DNA from: Eucommia ulmoides
Taxonomy: Eukaryota > Streptophyta > Magnoliopsida > Garryales > Eucommiaceae
Reading direction: 5' to 3'
DNA: 64,000 nt
Assembly: GCA_016647705.1 (NCBI GenBank)
Contig: CM028330.1
Coordinates: 50,270,897 to 50,334,896, forward strand
Below the pieces are notes generated by a model that was not told where the DNA came from, made no database searches, and saw only the letters and a list, made by a program, of their open reading frames with translations. The position numbers were made by a program, and so were the translations under genes. Positions within the stretch are counted from its first letter, which is position 1. The number at the start of each line of letters is the position of its first letter. Of this stretch, positions 22,636 through 34,809 are shown piece by piece.

Positions 22636-24199
22636 ACCACGTTCTTCTTGGAAGGCAACCCAAGGTCAAATAAGTTAAATCCGTCACATCCGACTTAAAT
22701 TGGAGGTGAGATCCTTTCGCCTCCCGGGTAAGTGTTCTAAACATCATTCGTCAACATGCTATAAATTTCAAATGTTGAGATTGATGATTGGGATCGCTAA
22801 GGACACTGTCCATTTTGAGTTCAGAAGTGATGTGTAGTATGTAGTATGTTAGTTTGTGTGTTATTGTTTTCCGTATTGCATGTGTGTTTAGGTTAGAATG
22901 TGTTTATGTTTTTATGTTGATTGTGTTGCATGCTGAGTTTTGTGTTCATCTGGGCCGTTACCCGATGATGATAATTACCCCTGGTTGTTTTCAAGGTCAA
23001 GGGTAATACCCATGCATGTGTGATTCTGTGTGCTTAACTATGTTTTTTGGTAAAAATTATTGTAGATCCTAATTTGCACGAGCACATAGACTCAATGTAT
23101 TTCTATTCAACTGATTTGAGGATGATTATCGATTAGCCAAATTCATGACATATTAAGGATTCTAGAACTTGATTGAGGGGAAGCTTGAGGCGAAATCCTA
23201 GGCGAGGTAGTTCAGGAGACGTGATTTAGGCATTCTATTTGTCGCTTGAGCCTTTGAAGCCTACCTTGTAACATGATTATCCCTCGTCACCCTGTCGAAG
23301 CCTAAATTCAAATTCAATTCAAAACACATAAACCAATACTATGGCCAATTGAATTTCTTCCAGTCCTTTATCACTAAACCAAAGGCACAATTTGAGCGAA
23401 TCAAGTTAGCATTCATTATGCTACTTGAAGTAAGCGGTTGGCTCTAGGGAGAACTTATAATTGGTTTGGTATTTGAGTACTCACTTGTCATTTTTCGTTT
23501 GTATTTGACATACCCCTTCAATTGTAACAATCAAATAAGTTTAGGGGTGTGTTCGTTGAAAAGAAAAGAAAAAAAAAATCAAATGTAAATACGGTTTTTA
23601 TTTTCGTTTCTTTTCACAAGTGAGTACGTCGATCTTAAATTCATGTTCGAGATTGTTTCCAATCTTTCTATGGAGATTCGAGAGTGAATGTGCCAAGCGT
23701 TGAGCCTTGGATAACGTTAAATTAACAACGTTAACCCATTTTCTATTCCGAAATACCCTTGGCCAAATTAACCTTAACCGAACCAAGCCCTAATAATCTT
23801 CATGAACTACTAAACCTACATTAGTGGAGAGTGGACCCCAATCAAGCCTATGGAAATCCTAGTCCTTCACGGTCAAAGTCATGAATTTTGTTGGTGGATA
23901 ATCCAATCCGGTCGTTGTATAGTTATATTATTGAGTCTCGCACTAACACGTTTACAGGATCTAGAATAGCGTTCACCATTATTGCATGTCAAAATTGTAG
24001 AACATTACATGTTGTGTGTTACCGCCTAAACTCGAAATAATTGGCGGTTGTTGAGGGCAAAAATAAATAGGGCGCTAGAAGAATTTAAAACTCGCATGTT
24101 GTTATGTTTAGATTGTTTTTAGGTTGTTTGTTATTTATTTCAGTTTGTGGTGTTTTTCATTTTAGTGTGTGAGTTTGGCTCGAGGACTAGCCAAATTAT

Positions 24200-24213
24200 G
24201 AGTTTGGGGGTAT
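24200..24213 (+). promoter_or_regulatory. Polypurine tract, copy B
   Basis: AGTTTGGGGGTAT directly precedes the 3' LTR. The same position in copies A and C is also G-rich. Confidence 0.7.
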
Positions 24214-25925
24214 TGATAGGTGTGAAAAACCTATCTATTTTCCAATCCGAATTTGTTAGTTTTTGAATATGTTTATAGTTATTTTTATTATGTGTTAATT
24301 AGTTTTCATACTTTTTGTATAAATCAGGTGTGTGGGGCAAAAATATAGGAAACTGAAGCTAAAACAATGAGATCGAACCAAAGCGGTTCGAAGTTACAGT
24401 GGATAAATAAGCTCAGAGGCTAAAAGATTAAACAGGCCCACCGCTTAGGCGTCCAGACCATCGCCTATGTGGTGAAGATGCAGAGAAGAGAAAAATGTTA
24501 TTGACGGATGACCGCCTTGGCGAAAATTCCATCGCCTAGGCGGAAATCCAGCAGAAGACGAAGAATGGCCACTGACAGCTGACTTCGCCTAGGCAGAAAT
24601 CCAACAGAATGTTCTCCTAGTCCACCGCCTACTTCACTGCCTAGGCGATCAGACCGAACCGACCTAACTTCACCTAGGCAAAGAATCCACCGCCTAGGCG
24701 GATTTTCCCTGCACAGTCTTGAGATATTTTTAGATATTTTTGAGATATTTTGGCTATAAATACCCCATTTCCTCCTCCTTGGCCGAAACCTCTATTCCCT
24801 CTCTTGGTTTTTTGAGCCCCTTAGGCTATATTTAAGCCTAGGGTTAGGAATTTTAGTGGTGGAGCTCACATCCCGAAGTGGAGAAGACGGCGAATCGATC
24901 GTAGAGCATTCTTAGCAGTTTATCTTCGGACGAGGTTAAGTTCTTCGATTATTTTTCCTTATTTATTTATCTTAGGAGTATGTGAGCATGTTTAGCTCGT
25001 TATTTTCTTGTATATACGGCTATGACCCCAAGTTAAATATGGATTGTAGTAGGGAATAACATATAATTTATAAATACGTTGTTTGGATGATTTCGGTGTT
25101 TCGTTTGTGATTGTTCTTCATAGTTTGATTGTATTTATCGTATTGTTTGTTTATTATGCTTGGATTTATAAATGAAGAATACGGGGTTTTGACAAAACCC
25201 CGGATTCGGATTAAGGTAAACAAACGCCACGATTCTATAACCCGGTCGGGGTTTGAATCGTGGACAATCGATGACGTGGGGCTAGACACACGCTACCTAG
25301 GGTCGTTAAGACATTTAGGGGGACTTCTTCGATAACTTGAAGTTGCGTTATATCCCTCGTCTTACACTCGGAAGAGGTGGCAAGGGAGTTTTAGAACAGA
25401 GATAGTCGATAGGGTAAATACAACGCGACGATCCAATAACCAGGGAGGGAGTTAGATTGTGTGCAATCAATGACGCTAGGCGAGACTCACATGACCTAGG
25501 GTCGTTAAGACGTGGAGGGGGACTTCTCTATTGACTCGAATTCATGTATTCCCCCATCTCACACTCGGGAGAGGTGGCGGTGGAGTTTACGTACCGAAGT
25601 TGTCAAATAGGTCGAACAACGTAAACGTGAGTAAATCGAGATCGAACACGAATTTGTAAACAAGTTAATCTCTATACAATTCTTCACCCTAAAACATATT
25701 AGCATATTAGTGTAGTTAATTTAGGTTATATTAGTATTAGTTTAATTAATTAATTACATTTGTTTTTCGCCTAGATAAACTTAGGTCACGACAAACGCGG
25801 TATTCGATACTAACGACAACAATCCCTGTGTATACGATAACCCAATCTTAACAATCACACGTTACTAAAACTTAGATCTTGTATACTTGCGAGTGTAAGT
25901 AGCGGCGTGTTCTACACCTCTACCA
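24214..25925 (+). repeat. 3' LTR, copy B
   Basis: 1,712 bp, TGATAGG to CTACCA, TATA box 24755-24762. It differs from the 5' LTR by scattered substitutions and short indels, including a shortened palindrome cluster near 24560-24600. Confidence 0.9.
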
Positions 25926-27054
25926 TTCGCCGTGGAGGTGAGGAGACAGCCGCGGCGGTAAAGCTTCAGTGAGCAGAACAGAGAACGGAAAGGATGTTTG
26001 CCTCGGCGGTGGGGTTGGGCGCAGGAAATCATAAAAATGAAAAAAACAATTCAGATCCAACATCAAATCTCTCGGTAGGCGGATGATTCGGGACAGGTAG
26101 AATTCTGAACTCTCTTAATATATGTAATTAATTGTTTCATGGTGCGTTTATGAAATTATTTGGTAAATCGTGGTGACATTTTACCTGTTTAATTTCAGAA
26201 AATAATTTGGACAATGTGGAATTTATGTGACAAGCATGCTAATGTGGTTTATGTGTTATATTAATTAAATGCATGTATTAGAGGGATTAGAGTTCTACTG
26301 AGCGTTGGCTCACAACCCCATAGTTTTTGGTTGCAGGGTCAGCTGGGATAAAATGAGAGAAGAATTTTATTTGAAATTTCTAGTTGTAAAAATTGTAATT
26401 ATGATTTATTATTATAATCGGGAAAAACGGAAATTTTACTTATCGTAGTTGTTGTAAAATATTTCTCTCAATTTTAATGTATTGAATATTCGGTTAATAA
26501 AATTGTTTGAATATAATCGATTTCATAAAATGTTGGAAATTCGGTTTTAAATTATGAGTTCGGAAATTACTAGTTACTACCGGATTTTAAATGGGAAATA
26601 TTTTCATATATTGGATTATTAATTATTTGTCACTAGCATATTCAAAAATCTATTTGATTTTATAGATATTAAAATCGATGGGTCGGTTATTTGAAATCTC
26701 TAAATTTTGGAATTATTAAATATCTGGTTTTAAGTAGTAAATTATTAAATTGTAAGTGTTACCGCCGTATTGAAAATTGAAAGATGGTTTTTATAAAACG
26801 AATTGTTGTCGCCGTTGTATGAACAGTCCGCGGATTAACTCAAAATGCAGTATGGGATTAATTGGTGATACTTTAAATGGTGATTATTCGATTTATTAAT
26901 TTTTGTCGTAAAATCGGCAACTAAAATTATTGCCGTTATTATAAAATTTACCAAATTTTATAGATTGGAAATTTGACTAGTCAATTTTAGGGTAGAAATT
27001 CTCTATAGAAGAAACCGTAGTAGCGGCCCTGGGAAAGAGGGTCATTACAGTCTT

Positions 27055-30000
27055 TCTCTAGTTCTAAATTCACTTGGTGCAATCTCAATAAGGGCAATGT
27101 TAGAAAATGGTACAGACTTGATTGGTCCTTCATCAATTCAGCTTGGTTATCCAAATTTCAAAACTCCACTGTTACTCATCTGGCCAAAACTGGATCTGAT
27201 CACTCTCCTCAACTTCTTTCTTTTTCTCCCAACCTTCCCAGTAGTCCTACACCTTTCAAATATTAGAACGTCTGGTGCTCTAATCCAACCTTTTCATCCA
27301 TTGTTGCAACTCATTGGAGTAAACCTTATGCTGGTTCTGCTTTATCAGCTATGGCTTTCAAGCTAAAATCATTAGAACTTGTCCTTAAATAGTGGAGTAC
27401 CTATTTTCATGGTAATATTCATAATGCTATAAAAAAGGCTAAATTGGAGGTCTCTAAGCCTGAAGAATTTTGTCTCAATAATGACAATGCTGAGAATTAG
27501 TCAAAATATAATATTGCCTTGGCTAAGCACAAGAAGGCTATTCTAGTTGAGGAACAATTTTGGAAACAAGAGTCAGCTTTTAAATGGCTCAAAGATGGGG
27601 ATGCCAATTCTAAATTCTTTCATGCCTTTGTTAAAGAACAAAGATCAAAGAGGAGAATCAATGCTATCAAGGATGAACAAAAAGTCACTCTTTCAGATCC
27701 TCAAGAGATTCATGATTATTTTTTGCAGCATTTTTAGGATGCTTTATGTGATTAATCTCCTCAGCCTAATTTGGTTTTTTTGGATATGATTCCTCATTTG
27801 GTTAGTGATCTTGATAATGTTTCTCTTTTAGCTACACCTACTTTGGAGAAAATCAAAGAAGTTGTTTTTAGTCTTAAAAGGGATAGTGCAGCTGGACCTA
27901 ATGGTTTTTCTGGGAGGTTTTTCACTCATTGCTGGGATATCATCAAAGATGACTTGTTTTAAGTTGTTATTGAGTTTTTTGTGGGACTGAACTTTCTAAG
28001 TCTTCTACTAGTACACTGCTGGCCTTAATTCCAAAAACAGATAGTCTTTTATCTCCTTCTGATTTTAGGCCTATAAGCTTATGCAATGTTTTTAATAAGA
28101 TCATTTCCAAGTTTTTGGCTAATAGATTGAAGGTTGTTCTTTCCAAGTTAATCTCCCCAGAGTAGAGTGCTTATGTGGAAGAGAGGAATATCTCTGATAA
28201 CATATTGATTGCTTAATAAATAGTTCATTTTCTTCCCAAAAGAGTGATTGTTGGAAATCTTATCATTAAGCTTGATATGGCTAAGGCTTTTGATAGAGTT
28301 TCATGGTTCTTTGTTGTTTCCACTTTGAGAAAATTTGGGTTTCGTGAGAGGATCATTGATTTGATTTGGTGGCTTATATCCAGTTGTTTCTTTTCTCTAA
28401 TCATTCATTGTAGTACATGTGGTTTCTTTCAATCTAAGAGATGATTAAGGCCGGGTGATCATTTATCCCTTCTTCTTTTCATTATCATGGGTGAATCATT
28501 TTCCAGAGGCCTTAAAGCTCTTGTTCATAGCAATTCCATTATTCATTTTTCCTAGCCTAAATCTTCCATGCCTATTTCCCATCTTGCCTTTGCTGATGAC
28601 ATGATCATTTTTGTCAATGGATCCAAAGCATCCATTTCTAAACTGCTATTCTTTCTTGAATCATATCATTCCAATTCTGGTCAGCTTATTAATTGCTCCA
28701 AAAGCAGTTTCATCCCATCTCCTTATATTACTTTTAACAAGCTGTCTTGGTTAGCCTCTAAAACATACTTTCTTAAGAGCTCTTTCCCAATGAAATGTTT
28801 GGGATGTCCGATTTTTGCAGGTACAAAGAAAGTTGTTTTGTTTGATTCATTGTTAGCTAAAGTTAGAAACAATTTGCTTGGTTGGTAGTCTAAAATGTTG
28901 TCTAGTAGTGGAAGGTTAATTTTGATCAAACATGTATTGATTTCACAAACTCTATACATGTTTATGACCCTCTTTCTTCCAGCCAAAGTTATCAAGACTT
29001 TGGAAGGCCTTTCTTCAAATTTCTTCTGAAATGGTAAGTACTAGTGGAAGACATGGCAAGCTATGTGCTTTCCCACTTCTGAAGGTAGTCTTGGGATCGG
29101 ACAGCTCAAAGACAATATGTTGGCCTTCCAAGCCAAGCTTTGGTGGAATTTCAGAGCTGGAGAGTCTCTTTGGGCTAAGTTCATGCATTTGAAATATGGC
29201 AGAAACAAGCAGGCTTATTTTGCAGGATTACTTCTCCTCAAAGTTTGGGGTGGAGAAATGTGATTGAAATGAAAGCTCTAGCTGAAGATTTCATCACCTT
29301 CCAAATTGGCAAAGGGGAGGTTACCCTTTGGTGGGATCAGTGGTTGAATGATTTTCCTTTTGGTGAGCTTAAGGTTGTGCAAGATAAGGCTACAAATTTG
29401 TAGGTTTCAGATTTGTTGAATTCTGATGGTTCTTGGAGTTGAAACAAGATTTATCAAGTTCTTCCTAATTTTAAATCAAACAATATGCAGCTTAAAAATT
29501 TTCCGTTTGTCGTTAAGGATAGAATGGTTTGGATGGCTTCCTCTTCTGGTTAATCCTCTGTGGCTTCAGCTTGGAAAGTTCTTAGACAGTGCAATGAGGC
29601 CCTTTCTTTTTTTAAGCTCATTTAGCATTCTTTCATCCCTCTTAAGGCTTCTACTTTCGTGTGGAAAGAGCTTGACAACATCGTGCCTTTTGATTCTAAA
29701 ATCTAATCCTTGGGTTTCAAGTTGCCTTTTATTTGTGCTTGTTGTGGGAATTATACAGATTCTAAGGATCATGTGTTATCTTCTTGTGTTTTTGCTCAAA
29801 GGGTCTGGGCTCATTTTGATGGTACTTTGCTAGATAGACTTTTAAATTGGTGGCAAAACAAACATTTTCCACCTGGTCTTCCTGTGTTGATTTGCTGGGA
29901 ATTGTGGAAATTGAGATGCCAAGCTAAATTTGACAATGTTGTTCCTTATTTCCCTGTTGTTATTAGAAGGTTGGATTTCATCATTTAATCTAATTCTAAA

Positions 30001-30517
30001 AAGAAGGTTCATTCATTCAAGTTGGTGTTGTTCAAATAAATCAAGCATGTTTCTGATTTTTTAAGTTGAACATTGATGACAGCTCCATTGGTAATCCTGG
30101 GCTTTCTGGTGCAATTGGAGTAATCAGAAATCATCAAGGGATGTTGCTCTTTGCCTTTGCTACTAATTTAGGCATTCAATCCAATATGTTTGCAAAAGTT
30201 TATGCTCTTTAGCAGGGTCTTCATATTTGCATTTCTAAGAATTGGCTGAAGACTATATTGGAGGTGGACAGTAAGGTGCTAGTAGATATGGTGCTAAACT
30301 AGGTTTCAATTCCTTGGAAGGTTTACCTATCATTTTTGAAATCAACATGCTTAGAAGATATGGTGATTTTCCTATCAATCATGTGTTTAGAGAAGCTAAC
30401 TACTCAGCAGATGGTTTGTCTGAACATGCTAATTTTGGAAATATGTTGTTTTCTTCTAACTTTGTTGATGTTCCTCAAATTGTTAGAGGAAGCTTAAAAC
30501 TTGATTTCATTGGTTAG
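27055..30517 (+). pseudogene. LINE ORF2, 3' part: reverse transcriptase, zf-RVT and RNase H
   Basis: After the endonuclease end (SKFTWCN, about 27062-27082) the frame reads FWKQESAFKWLKDGDANSKF (about 27558) and AAGPNGFSGRFF (27889-27924). Then come DFRPISLCN (28061-28087), IIKLDMAKAFDRVSW (about 28262-28306) and the catalytic FADD (28589-28600). A zinc finger of the zf-RVT type follows (CACCGN...DHVLSSC, about 29736-29790), then an RNase H-like segment (NIDDSSIGNPGLSGAIG, about 30070). Many in-frame stops (for example 27736, 28442 and 28888) and frameshifts leave it inactive. Normal function: copying LINE RNA into DNA at a nicked target. Confidence 0.88.
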
Positions 30518-30605
30518 AGCTTTAGAAAAATCAAGTCTTGTAATGTAGGAGGTCTTTAATTCCTTTTTGTTGAGTTTAATAAAGTTCTGTATATATATAT
30601 ATATA

Positions 30606-31384
30606 ACAGGACGACTTTTGCTGATTAGGAAAAACAAAAATATGACTAAGATAAACAAGATGCTGACTATGACAAATAAAGAGCTGACTAGGACATTTTA
30701 GCGACATAAGTTAATGACTGTTTAAGGAAATTAAATTTGTCAAAAAGGAAATCGGGTTAACGAAATGGAAATTAAATTAATATAATATTAATTAATTATA
30801 TCTAATTACTTAATCAATATTATACTAATTGAAATGTGTAGTGTTTAATGACGATATTAGGTACTTAATTAAGCTGATAATTAGGCACTTAATCTTTATT
30901 TTGTTTCCTTTCATTTGTTTTATCAAATAAGGAATCAGTGTTTAAATCTTTATTTGGAAACAAATCCTCTCACCAGCTCTCTCCAATTCACTCTCTCTCA
31001 CTTGATGAAACAACCTCTCTCTCCATTGATGTCTCTCCATCGACGTCTCTCTAGCTCTCTCCATTCTTTCTCTGTCACTCGATCTATCTATAGAACAGGT
31101 ATGCACTTCTCTCTTACTTGATCTATATATAGAATTAGTTGGAATGTAAATCCTTTGCCCCTCTCTCTCTCGGTTATACCATTCCAATCGAGCCCTAATT
31201 CCCCAAATTTCGACTCGATTTGGGGAAGCGGTTGGAATGGAAGCCCTTTGCCCCTCTCTCTCTCTCTCTCTCTTTCTCGGTTATACCATTCCAATCGGGC
31301 CTTAATTCCCCAAATTTTGATCTTCATCTCTTCTGAATCCCTCTATATATACACCTCATAACCATCTTAATTGAGACACAACTA
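30606..31384. repeat. AT-rich DNA with a pyrimidine-rich tandem repeat
   Basis: 30606-30960 shows nothing recognisable. From about 30970 CT-rich sequence starts. A unit of about 93 bp containing GGTTATACCATTCCAATCG and CCCCAAATTT occurs twice (about 31153-31210 and 31246-31320), separated by a partial copy and CT runs. No gene was supported. Confidence 0.6.
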
Positions 31385-31421
31385 TATCTCCATCGTCGTC
31401 TTCCTCTACCATCGCACAAAG
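31385..31421 (+). other. Possible 5' untranslated exon
   Basis: CCATCGTCGTCTTCC-type sequence ends CACAAAG followed by GTGAGTC, a good splice donor. A TATA-like TATATATACACC lies about 45 bp upstream. The next possible acceptor is CCCTTGTAG at about 32727-32735. Sequence signals only, no transcript evidence. Confidence 0.3.
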
Positions 31422-32789
31422 GTGAGTCGCTTCGGTTACTGTTTCATGTTCTTTGTTTCTATTCTCCATTTCTGTTTTAATGTTTTTGTATAATCGAACG
31501 TGTTTTTGTTTCTGTTCTCAAATATCACCAACTGTTCATTATAAATATTTTTAGTTTGTGTTTGGGCTAACAGAAATTAGAAATATTTTTAGTTTGTGTT
31601 TTTTTTTTTTTTTTGCAAATGGGAGTATGGATAATTTTTACTATTTTGAGAATTTGCTAGGAATACATTAGGGAGTTTAAAATTTTGTGCCCCATAAAAA
31701 GTAGGGTTTCTTAACCAAAATCACTACCTTAATTTCTGTTTCCTTTGTTGAAATTTTTTCTATTACGATTTCTATTTTGTTTCCATTCCTGTTTCTATTT
31801 CTGTTTTGTTCCTGTTCCTATTTCTGTTTCTATTATATGTTCCTGTTTAGAGCCATTGTTGCTATTTAGAGCTGATTTGAGTTGTACAGTCCACTGGAAC
31901 GCTATTCTTGGCCTATTTGCTTGGATTAGGTAAAATACATTTTTCTACCCTAGATTAGGAATTTGTGAGATCAAATGACTCCTTTAAGTGTATTTTTTTT
32001 TTAAATGCCGAATTCTTCACTATCTAATGCTATTAGATAGAGAAATCTTTGTGATTTGATTGTGTTTTTTGGTTGATTGATTAGTTAGTGGTAAATTGAC
32101 GGCCATGGCGTCACCTATTCCAGTGCTTGGGTTGTTGGTTGAAATAACATTACACTATTAGGTAATGTTTAGCTAATAGTGTTCATCGGAGATAATGTGT
32201 GTGGGAACATATTGGTTTATTATATCCAACTTTTTTCTTCTAATTTTTTCAATTTTTTTTTTCATTTATGTTTTAATTAAATCTATTTTCTTTCTGTATG
32301 TTTATTTAGGTGGATAATGTGCTCTATGTTGTTCCAAAATTCATCAATCCTCACTTATTGTTATTTATTTCTAATTCCTTTTTTAAATTAACCCTCTTAA
32401 ATATACTTTACTCTCAATTGACATTAAATATTGATATGTATTACTCCAATATGAATTTATCGAAGAAATTTTGAGTTAGGGATTCATTGAAGATTAAATT
32501 GAGCTTCATTTCCTAACCCAATTTCAATTATCCAATTAATCCCAAACATTTTCTTGAAACTTGAAATTCCTCTTGCATGATTTATAATCTATCCTATATT
32601 GTTTTTAAGAACTACCATGTTCTTTTGAATTTTTAAAGGCACATAACAACAATATATGCTTGTAATTGTTTTTTTTTCAATTATGATATTTTCATAGGTT
32701 AATCATGATTATGATCTCAATAAGAACCCTTGTAGGATTCCTACTAATACTGATCAGAAGATCTGAAATTTTATCTATTTTGTAACATT

Positions 32790-32885
32790 ATGGTTGATGA
32801 TGTGAGAGATAATGAATCGTGCACGAAGCCCCTTGGAAGAGGCTCCATACTTCATTATGGCATGGGGCATATGCTAAATGATATT
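32790..32885 (+). pseudogene. Possible gene fragment: N-terminal exon resembling a plant MFS (MFSD12-like) transporter
   Basis: ATG 32790 opens 32 codons: MVDDVRDNESCTKPLG, then RGSILHYGMGHMLNDI, followed by GTGATG as a possible donor. The CTKPLGR....YG.GHMLND wording recalls the N-terminus of plant MFSD12-type transporters, where the first membrane helix follows immediately. This is recognition from memory, not an alignment. The next expected exon (first membrane helices) was not found downstream, so it is an isolated fragment. Confidence 0.4.
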
Positions 32886-33046
32886 GTGATGTGAATTTTT
32901 GTTCTTGCATCCTAATACTGCAGTCCATTTATGTTTTGAGGTTTATTTCATTTTGATTTTCAAATTGGGTTCCGTTTTGATATCCTGGTTTGGCCTCAAA
33001 TCTCAATTTTCAGGTATGTTTCATTTATTTTTTCATTTTATTTTAG

Positions 33047-33190
33047 CTGGACAACTCAGAAGGTACGCTAGAGGCGTCGATCCGGTCGTCTCTTTCTTAC
33101 GCTCCACCGGGGTCGCAGCCCTGGTTGACATTTAGGGACATAAGACTGCATTTAACGGACATGTATAAACTAAATAGTGAAGATACATAG
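33047..33190 (+). pseudogene. Possible last exon of an unidentified gene
   Basis: After a strong acceptor (TTTTATTTTAG, ending 33046), one frame runs 47 codons to TAG: LDNSEGTLEASIRSSLSYAP, then PGSQPWLTFRDIRLHLTDMY, then KLNSEDT. Local GC is clearly higher than the AT-rich surroundings, and amino-acid composition looks protein-like. No family was recognised. It is not the expected continuation of the MFSD12-like exon 160 bp upstream, so two unrelated gene pieces may lie side by side. Confidence 0.35.
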
Positions 33191-34273
33191 CTTAGGGTGA
33201 TTAATTATGATTTTTATGTTGGAGTGAGAAGGGATCATATATTGTTTGGGTATCAATTTGAACTCTAATTTGCTTTGAGTTTGATTTAAATATCAATTAA
33301 AGTGGATGATATTTTTTAATTTTTGGTTAAATTATTGAAAAATAACATTTAAATTGTTTGTAATTGTCAATTCAAATATTAAATTGTTTACTTCTTAGTA
33401 AGTTTCATTAAATCTTGTAATTGAATTTATTTGTTGGTTTGTATAATTGGGTAAGAATAAACTGAAGTAAGAAGCAATTTGTAAAAGGAAAGTTATAGAG
33501 AAGACATTCTTTTGAGGGATCAATGGCAGTTGTAGATTTTGAAATTTAGAACTGATATATTGGTGGTAGGTGCCATTATTAGTGATTGAGGTTTATGAAT
33601 GAGTATTTGATTATGTGGTTTTAGTTTTTGATTTTATTTTATTTTGTTGTAATGTTCATTATGTTTTTTCCCTGATTTTGTGGTATGGTTGTATTTTGTG
33701 TTGTAAAGTTCATCATTATAATTTTGTGTTATTTTTTTTAGATTCTTTATTTTATTTGATAGCTACTTCTTAAATTTTATTTGAATATTTTTTATTTATA
33801 TAAAAATTAGTATATAAGTCGATCTTTATGTCAAAATAACTATTATTTATTTTTATTTTTCAGGTTGTAATATAAATAACAATAGATGTGGATGTTCCAA
33901 TTCTAAGTAGACAAAACTATTAAGTATGTTTTGTTCTCTTTTTTAAACTTTTGTATTTGTTCAATTCTAATTCCATTTTGTGGTTCTGACTATTATTTTA
34001 GTATATCTTTTAAGGTTATACGATTCTTGAGAAGATTAGTATCATTTATGATCGATTGAATATGTACATATAACTAATATTCATTTAATTAACTTTGTTC
34101 TTTCACTCTGTCTTTGAAAATAATGCTTGAGAATTTGAGAATATTGTTTAAATTTAGAAATTCTATCAAATTGAATGATGTTAAAAATTTGAAAATTTTG
34201 AATCAGTATTCTTCAAGTATTATTGTTGGTTTCATTCTAAAATACGAATTGAAAAACTAAGAATATTGTGTAA
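33191..34273. other. AT-rich DNA, no feature seen
   Basis: Strongly AT-rich, intron-like sequence without coding or repeat structure that could be supported. Confidence 0.5.
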
Positions 34274-34499
34274 ATAGAGAGAATTTTGTCAACATCTTCT
34301 AAATTTTTAGAATTATCGTAATCGAAATGTATTGTTTATATGAATGCATGTGTTAATAACTAAATTGTTAATTATTGGTTTTGATGATAGAGAGAATTTT
34401 GTCAACATCTTCTAAATTTTTAGAATTATCATTAGTGGAAGTGTATTGTTTATATGAATACATGTGTTAATAACTAAATTGTTGATTATTGGTTTTCAT
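34274..34499. repeat. 113-bp tandem duplication
   Basis: Two adjacent units (34274-34386 and 34387-34499), each starting ATAGAGAGAATTTTGTCAAC and ending in ATTATTGGTTTT. A few substitutions separate them. Confidence 0.88.
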
Positions 34500-34594
34500 G
34501 TTTGTGGTTTTTGGCAATAGACTTATATTTTCCAATAATATTTTTGTTGTTGAGTTCTTTGATTTTTTTGCCTAATTACCTAAATATTATGGGG

Positions 34595-34634
34595 GGGTTT
34601 TGTTCGTGCCTTCAGGCACGGGTTATAAGTCAGT
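34595..34634 (+). other. Hairpin resembling a Helitron 3' end
   Basis: CGTGCCTTCAGGCACGGG has a perfect 6-bp stem (CGTGCC/GGCACG) with a 4-base loop, followed by TTATAAGTCAGT. Plant Helitron 3' ends carry a similar GC hairpin shortly before CTRR. Here the expected CTAG is not present (GTCAGT instead), and no 5' TC end could be placed, so the assignment is tentative. Confidence 0.3.
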
Positions 34635-34809
34635 ATATATATAAAACCACTACTTCTCTTCTTCCAAACCCTTGCACCTCCTCCTTCTCCACTATTTGTC
34701 TCCATCCAGGAGGTCATCAACTACTTCCTCTTGTAAGACTTCGGCAACTTCTTCATTTTTCATCCTCAAAGAGATTTTGCTGCTTCAAGGTTAATCTGTT
34801 TTTTAGTTG

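Larger units (their letters stand above)
20506..25925 (+). mobile_element. Non-autonomous LTR retrotransposon (LARD-like), complete copy B
   Basis: A complete structure: 5' LTR 20506-22226, primer-binding site 22233-22250, internal region 22227-24213, polypurine tract, 3' LTR 24214-25925. The target-site duplication is TTCGC on both sides (20501-20505 and 25926-25930), a perfect 5 bp. The internal region is only about 2 kb and has no gag-pol. Its one conserved frame is the 56-codon ORF at 22465. The total of 5.4 kb with LTRs of 1.7 kb fits a large retrotransposon derivative. It lies in the solo LTR, which lies in the LINE. Confidence 0.92.
19645..27054. mobile_element. Solo LTR of a Ty3/gypsy-type element (with LARD copy B nested inside)
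   Basis: The LTR runs from TGTAAGACCC (19650) to GGGTCATTACA (27049), giving TG...CA ends and near-inverted termini. Removing the nested element leaves about 1.97 kb. Flanking 5-bp repeats are GCCTT (19645-19649) and GTCTT (27050-27054), one difference. There is no second LTR, primer site or coding region, so this is a solo LTR left by recombination. It includes GT-rich stretches (20060-20340) and the phrase GAGCGTTGGCTCACAACCCC (26299-26318). The family is inferred from the TGTAA.GACCC ends. Confidence 0.82.
8885..27242. repeat. Segmental duplication, copy 1 (partner 47765-64000)
   Basis: The same elements occur in the same order and orientation in both copies: F-box exon 2 with its MITE, the small LTR element, the GATCCAAGCTTGGATC palindrome, the CCCGGG repeat, LINE ORF1, the start of ORF2, the solo LTR, the LARD-like element, and the continuation of LINE ORF2. 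Similarity begins near GGGTCCGAAAAA (about 8885 and 47765). It is still present where the window ends (64000 corresponds to 27242), so the true right end is unknown. Copy 1 retains about 3.4 kb (about 10786-14205) that copy 2 lacks. Confidence 0.92.
16860..30605 (+). mobile_element. L1-type LINE, interrupted by nested insertions (19650-27049)
   Basis: Order: 5' leader, ORF1 (17026-19068), ORF2 endonuclease (from 19133), a gap filled by the solo LTR, then ORF2 reverse transcriptase, zinc-finger and RNase H. The 3' end has AATAAA (30578-30583) and a TA-repeat tail (30590-30605). Without the 7.4-kb insertion the element is about 6.3 kb, near full length for plant L1. Stops and frameshifts in both ORFs make it inactive. 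The exact 5' end and target duplication were not found. Confidence 0.88.
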
